Source: Burkholderiales bacterium
GTDB lineage: Bacteria; Pseudomonadota; Gammaproteobacteria; Burkholderiales; SG8-39
Direction of reading: 5' to 3'
Length of the DNA stretch: 40,412 nucleotides
Assembly (NCBI GenBank): GCA_014860355.1
Contig: JACZJV010000064.1
Coordinates: 1-40,412 of the forward strand
The notes beneath the pieces were generated by a model that saw only the letters and a list, made by a program, of their open reading frames with translations, did no database searches and had not been told where the DNA came from. A program made the position numbers and the translations under genes. Of this stretch, positions 36,626 to 40,412 are shown in pieces (position 1 is the first letter of the stretch; the number at the start of each line of letters is the position of its first letter).

Positions 36626-39202
36626 ATGGGACCGGGCACAACAAAAGCGGGGTTTTGGAAGACCGACTGGTTTCTCGGCGTCGCCGTCGTGGTTTGCGTC
36701 GTTTTCTTCAATCGCACCAACGACCTCATTCCCAGCCTCGAGCGCAAGGCGTACGACCTGGGCGTAGTCGCGACTTCGCGTACCCCCCTGGACAAGATCG
36801 CGGTCATCGCCATTGACGAGCAGAGTCTGGCGAATCTCGGCCGCTGGCCCTGGTCGCGCAGCATATTGGCGAAAATGACCGATAGCCTGTCGGCAGCGAA
36901 GGCGAAGGTAATCGCTTACACCGTGTTGTTTTCCGAGCCGCAGACCGATCCTGGCTACACCTACGTCACCAAACTGCTGGCCCTGGCCGGGGAGCGCGCG
37001 GGTGCCGGCGAGGTGGCAGCCGCGAACAGCGAGTTCGCGCAGTTCGTTGCGCTGCTGAAGGAGGCAGAGCAGGCGCTCAATACCGACCGCGTGCTGGCGC
37101 AAAGCTTTACCCATGCGGGAAACGTGGTGCCGATGACGCTGTTCGATCTAGGCACGCCGCTGGGAAAGCCCGACCGGCCGTTGCCGGATTACGTAACGAA
37201 GAACAGCCTGCCCAAGGTCGGCGATGTCGCCGAGTACGCGATATTGCCCACGCGCAAAGTCGAATATCCGATCGAAATCCTCGGCACGGCCGCCGCCGCG
37301 CTCGGCCACCTCAACTCCACCCCCGATGTCGACGGCGGGACGCGTACCGAGCCGCTGGTGGTGGGCTATTTCGGCCAGGTCTATGCATCGCTTTCGATGA
37401 TGGTCGCAGCCAGGAGCCTCAACCTCGGCGTCGGCGACATCAAAGTCCAGCCCGGGGAAAAGGTGTCGCTGGGCAAGCTGAGCATCGTCACCGATCCGTT
37501 TACGCGGATGTACACCTATTTCTACAAGGATCGCGACGGGCGTTCCGCGTTCCCGGTGGATTCGTTCTACGATGTCGTCAGCGGCAAGATCCCGGTGAGC
37601 AAATACAGGGACAAGATCGTTCTGATCGGCCCGACTGCTGCAGGCCTGGGCAGCACCACGGTCACCCCGCTGTCGCCCAACATGCCGCCGGTCCTGATGC
37701 TCGCGCATTCGGTGTCGTCGATCCTGTCGGAGCATTTTTTCGTCGCGCCGCCCTGGGGGTCCTGGGTCGAGCTCGTTGCATTCCTGCTGCTCGCCGCATA
37801 CCTGATCGGGCTGCTGCCGCGACTCAATGCCCGCATGGGGGCGATGGTTACTGCCGCGCTGCTGGCCGTCCTCCTGATCGCGCACTTCGTGCTCATGACC
37901 TCGGCCGCAATCTGGCTGCAACTGATGCTGCCGCTGGTACTGCTGGTCGTCGGCCACGTCCTGCTCGTCACCAAGCGTTTCGTCCTCACTGAGGCGGGCA
38001 AGGTCAAGTCGGACGCCGATTCGGCCGAATCCAACCGCATGCTCGGACTGGCGTTCCAGGGTCAGGGCCAGCTCGACATGGCGTGGGACAAGTTCCGCAA
38101 GGTGCCGATGGACGATGGCCTTATGGACAACCTGTATAACCTCGCGCTTGATTTCGAGCGCAAACGCCAGTTCAACAAGGCGGAAAACATATTCCAGTAC
38201 ATGGCTGGTCACAATCCCAAGTTCCGCGACCTGGAGGCGCGGCTGGGCCGCGCCAGGGCAATGTCGGAGACCGTAATTCTGGGAGGCGGAAGCGGCCATC
38301 CCGGAGGCTCCATGTCTCTGGGTGCCGGCGCGGAAAAACCGATGCTCGGCCGCTATCAAGTGGAGAAGGAACTGGGCAAAGGCGCAATGGGCGTGGTCTA
38401 CCAGGGCAAAGACCCGAAAATCGGCCGAGTGGTTGCGATCAAGACCATGGCACTGTCGCAGGAGTTCGAGGCAGACGAGCTGGTCGAGGTGAAGGAGCGG
38501 TTTTTCCGTGAGGCGGAGACCGCAGGGCGGCTGTCGCACCCCAACATCGTCACCATCTACGACGCAGGCGAGGAGCATGACCTGTGCTTTATCGCGATGG
38601 AATTGCTCAAGGGCCAGGACCTCATACCCTACACCAAGCCCGAAACGCTGCTGCCCATAGACAAGGTGGTGTCGATCGTCGCGCGCGTGGCCGACGCACT
38701 CGGCTTCGCGCACAAGCAAAACATCGTGCACCGGGACATCAAGCCGGGCAATATCATGTACGAACCGGAAAGCGACTCGCCCAAGGTCACCGACTTCGGC
38801 ATTGCGCGCATCACCGACTCCTCCAAGACCAAGACCGGCATGGTGCTGGGTACGCCCTCTTACATGTCGCCGGAGCAGCTCTCGGGCAAGAAAGTGGACG
38901 GACGCAGCGACCTGTTCTCGCTGGCGGTAACCTTGTACCAGTTGCTGTGCGGCGCGCTTCCGTTCGTGGGCGACTCGATGGCGCAGCTGATGTTCAGGAT
39001 CGCCAATGAACCGGCGAGGGAAATATTTCTGATCCGGCGCGGTCTGCCGCCTCCATTGGTGGCTTTTCTCGACAAAGCGATGGCCAAGGACGCCGACCAG
39101 CGCTACCAGACCGGGGAAGAATTTGCCGCGGCACTGCGCGCGGCGTTTGCTGCGGCTGCTGCACCGGCCAAAGGCGGGGTCAATGCGGTTCTCGGTGCTT
39201 AG
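36626..39202 (+). CDS. CHASE2-domain sensor serine/threonine protein kinase
   Basis: The 858-residue membrane kinase has a first membrane segment at about residues 12-28, a periplasmic CHASE2 sensory domain at about 30-370 (IAVIAIDEQSLANLGRWPWS, KIVLIGPTAAGLGSTTVTPL), and three membrane segments at about 375-450. Next come a short TPR-like stretch (LGLAFQGQGQLDMAWDKFRK, NLALDFERKRQFNKAENIFQ) and a Hanks-type kinase domain from about 575. The kinase has a glycine loop (LGKGAMGVVYQG), the catalytic loop HRDIKPGN (D704), DFG and SPEQ, so it looks active. CHASE2 ligands are unknown; the domain senses an extracytoplasmic signal. The next two genes encode a PP2C phosphatase and an FHA protein, making a complete phosphorylation-reversal-recognition set. 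ATG 36626 has AGGGG nearby. Confidence 0.93.
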   Translation: MGPGTTKAGFWKTDWFLGVAVVVCVVFFNRTNDLIPSLERKAYDLGVVATSRTPLDKIAVIAIDEQSLANLGRWPWSRSILAKMTDSLSAAKAKVIAYTVLFSEPQTDPGYTYVTKLLALAGERAGAGEVAAANSEFAQFVALLKEAEQALNTDRVLAQSFTHAGNVVPMTLFDLGTPLGKPDRPLPDYVTKNSLPKVGDVAEYAILPTRKVEYPIEILGTAAAALGHLNSTPDVDGGTRTEPLVVGYFGQVYASLSMMVAARSLNLGVGDIKVQPGEKVSLGKLSIVTDPFTRMYTYFYKDRDGRSAFPVDSFYDVVSGKIPVSKYRDKIVLIGPTAAGLGSTTVTPLSPNMPPVLMLAHSVSSILSEHFFVAPPWGSWVELVAFLLLAAYLIGLLPRLNARMGAMVTAALLAVLLIAHFVLMTSAAIWLQLMLPLVLLVVGHVLLVTKRFVLTEAGKVKSDADSAESNRMLGLAFQGQGQLDMAWDKFRKVPMDDGLMDNLYNLALDFERKRQFNKAENIFQYMAGHNPKFRDLEARLGRARAMSETVILGGGSGHPGGSMSLGAGAEKPMLGRYQVEKELGKGAMGVVYQGKDPKIGRVVAIKTMALSQEFEADELVEVKERFFREAETAGRLSHPNIVTIYDAGEEHDLCFIAMELLKGQDLIPYTKPETLLPIDKVVSIVARVADALGFAHKQNIVHRDIKPGNIMYEPESDSPKVTDFGIARITDSSKTKTGMVLGTPSYMSPEQLSGKKVDGRSDLFSLAVTLYQLLCGALPFVGDSMAQLMFRIANEPAREIFLIRRGLPPPLVAFLDKAMAKDADQRYQTGEEFAAALRAAFAAAAAPAKGGVNAVLGA

Positions 39203-39214
39203 GGCGGACGAAGC

Positions 39215-40039
39215 ATGGATCTGAGCCTAGCCCTGGAAATCGCCAGCCATACCGACCCCGGCATGGTGCGCTCGAACAACGAGGATTCGATCGCCTCGAT
39301 CCCGGAAAACGGCCTGGTAGTGCTGGCCGATGGCATGGGGGGCTACAATGCGGGTGAAGTGGCGAGCGGGATGGCTACCACGGTGCTGACCACCGAATTG
39401 CGGCAGCGATTGCAGGAGCATGCGCCGCATGAGGTAGACCCGCAAACAGGAGGGAAGGCTGCTGTGAAAATGCTGCAGCAGCAGATTGCCAAGGCCAATG
39501 CGTCGATCTACCAGGCTTCGCAGAGCCAGCCGCAGTATGCCGGCATGGGTACGACGCTGGTGGTGGCGCTGTTTTACGACAACAAGGTGATGGCGGCGCA
39601 TATCGGCGATTCACGGCTGTACCGGATGCGCGGCGGCGAGTTCGTCCAGTTGAGCAAGGACCATTCCCTGTTGCAGGAGCAGATCGACGCGGGCATGTTG
39701 ACCAAGGAGCAGGCGAAGGGCTCGTCGAACAAGAATCTGGTCACGCGGGCCGTGGGAATCGACCCGGCAGTGGAGGCCGAGATTCACGAGTACGATACCA
39801 GGCCGGGCGACATCTATCTGCTGTGCTCGGACGGACTATCCGACATGGTGAACGACGAGGATATCGGCATGACCCTGCAGGCGCTGGGCGCCAACCTCAA
39901 TCTGGCAGTGCACCAGCTGGTGCAAATGGCCAACGACAACGGCGGACGCGACAATGTGTCGGTGATCCTGGTAAAGATCTTGCGCGAATACCCGGCAGGA
40001 CAGGGCTTGGCAAAGAAACTTTTCGGATGGTTTAGATAG
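39215..40039 (+). CDS. PP2C-type (Stp1/PrpC) serine/threonine phosphatase
   Basis: The 274-residue cytosolic phosphatase has PPM-family metal-binding motifs: HTDPGMVRSNNEDSIA (Asp23), LADGMGGYNAGEVAS (Asp38), TTLVVALFYDNKVMAAHIGDSRLYR, and the C-terminal LCSDGLSDMVNDEDI and GGRDNVSVILV. It should remove phosphates placed by the kinase encoded 12 bases upstream. The close spacing shows a single operon. An in-frame GGGCGGACGAAG lies just upstream of ATG 39215. Confidence 0.94.
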   Translation: MDLSLALEIASHTDPGMVRSNNEDSIASIPENGLVVLADGMGGYNAGEVASGMATTVLTTELRQRLQEHAPHEVDPQTGGKAAVKMLQQQIAKANASIYQASQSQPQYAGMGTTLVVALFYDNKVMAAHIGDSRLYRMRGGEFVQLSKDHSLLQEQIDAGMLTKEQAKGSSNKNLVTRAVGIDPAVEAEIHEYDTRPGDIYLLCSDGLSDMVNDEDIGMTLQALGANLNLAVHQLVQMANDNGGRDNVSVILVKILREYPAGQGLAKKLFGWFR

Positions 40040-40054
40040 CACGAGGAAAACGCT

Positions 40055-40412
40055 ATGGCGAAGCTGATACTCAGTATGGACGGTCTGGTGCTCAAGGAAA
40101 TTCCGCTTTCCAAGGAGCGCACCACTATCGGGCGCAAACCGCACAATGATATCCAGATCGACAACCTGGCCGTCAGTGGAGAGCACGCTGTAATCGTGAC
40201 CATACTCGCGGATTCGTTCCTCGAGGACCTGGGCAGTACCAACGGCACCTTCGTCAACGGCAAGACGGTGAAAAAGCATTTCCTGCAAGGCAACGACGTG
40301 ATCGAGCTCGGCAAGTACAAGCTCAAGTACATCAGCGAAGCGCTGCCGGGTGCCGCCAAGGCCGCCGATTTCGAAAAAACCATGGTGTTGCGACCGGGAG
40401 CGGCGCGCAAGC
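40055..40412 (+). CDS. FHA-domain phosphothreonine-binding protein (3' partial)
   Basis: The gene starts at ATG 40055, with GAGG about 8 bases upstream, and runs off the window after about 119 codons. The visible part is an FHA domain: RTTIGRKPHNDIQI, the loop SGEHAVI, and EDLGSTNGTFVNGKTV, with Arg, Ser, His and the STNGT motif that bind phosphothreonine. After about residue 105, a Thr in EKTMVLRPG could be a kinase target, as such FHA proteins often carry an N- or C-terminal phosphorylated Thr. It is the third gene of the kinase/phosphatase operon and the likely substrate or effector. Confidence 0.9.
   Translation, partial: MAKLILSMDGLVLKEIPLSKERTTIGRKPHNDIQIDNLAVSGEHAVIVTILADSFLEDLGSTNGTFVNGKTVKKHFLQGNDVIELGKYKLKYISEALPGAAKAADFEKTMVLRPGAARK

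Overview
The window is GC-rich, densely coded chromosomal DNA that most resembles a betaproteobacterium. The evidence is the yhdP - nitrilase - tldD block, glnE, a cytosolic NAD-linked formate dehydrogenase of the FdsB/FdsA type, a tripartite tricarboxylate (TctCBA) transporter, and an E. coli-like GlpR/GlpD/GlpK set. I cannot place the order or genus. No rRNA, tRNA, CRISPR array or insertion sequence was seen. The first and last genes are cut by the window edges.

Layout. (1) 1-2504: a periplasmic protein joining a c-type cytochrome domain to an ABC-type ligand-binding domain, then a secreted parvulin-type prolyl isomerase. (2) 2519-5344, minus: glnE, carrying a low-complexity insertion. (3) 5545-14469: the envelope gene yhdP, a Nit-type amidase and tldD. 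Three minus-strand genes (a membrane-anchored unknown, a secreted COG4798-like methyltransferase, a small coiled-coil membrane protein) lie between the amidase and tldD, and tldD has an in-frame amber codon. (4) 14779-18986: glycerol catabolism (glpD, glpK) divergent from its repressor gene glpR. (5) 19086-21868: a DUF2889 protein and sucCD. (6) 22005-28549: formate dehydrogenase (fused NuoE/NuoF-like subunit plus molybdopterin subunit) and formate-tetrahydrofolate ligase fhs. (7) 28724-32773: a TerC-family membrane protein and the tctCBA transporter. (8) 32811-36151: a Crp/Fnr-type regulator divergent from a formyl-CoA transferase-like gene and a stand-alone 10-formyl-THF hydrolase-like gene. 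(9) 36626-40412: a CHASE2 Ser/Thr kinase, a PP2C phosphatase and an FHA protein.

How the genes may work together. Regions 5-8 look like a one-carbon/carboxylate network. Formate can be oxidised (FdsBA) or activated to 10-formyl-THF (Fhs), 10-formyl-THF may be hydrolysed back to formate, and a CoA transferase may handle formyl-, oxalyl- or succinyl-CoA. Four perfect FNR-type inverted repeats (TTGAY-N4-RTCAA) lie upstream of sucC, fhs, tctC and the regulator/CoA-transferase pair. At least two stand 29.5 bp from a good -10 hexamer, the geometry of a class II activator. The local regulator has the FNR-like E-x-x-S-R recognition helix but no FNR iron-sulfur cysteines. This suggests, but does not prove, a regulon run by it or by another FNR-family protein.

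The other strong unexplained signal is a ~206-bp intergenic element present twice (14516-14721 and 26526-26732). Each copy forms three hairpins, and differences between the copies are compensated on the opposite arm of the stem.
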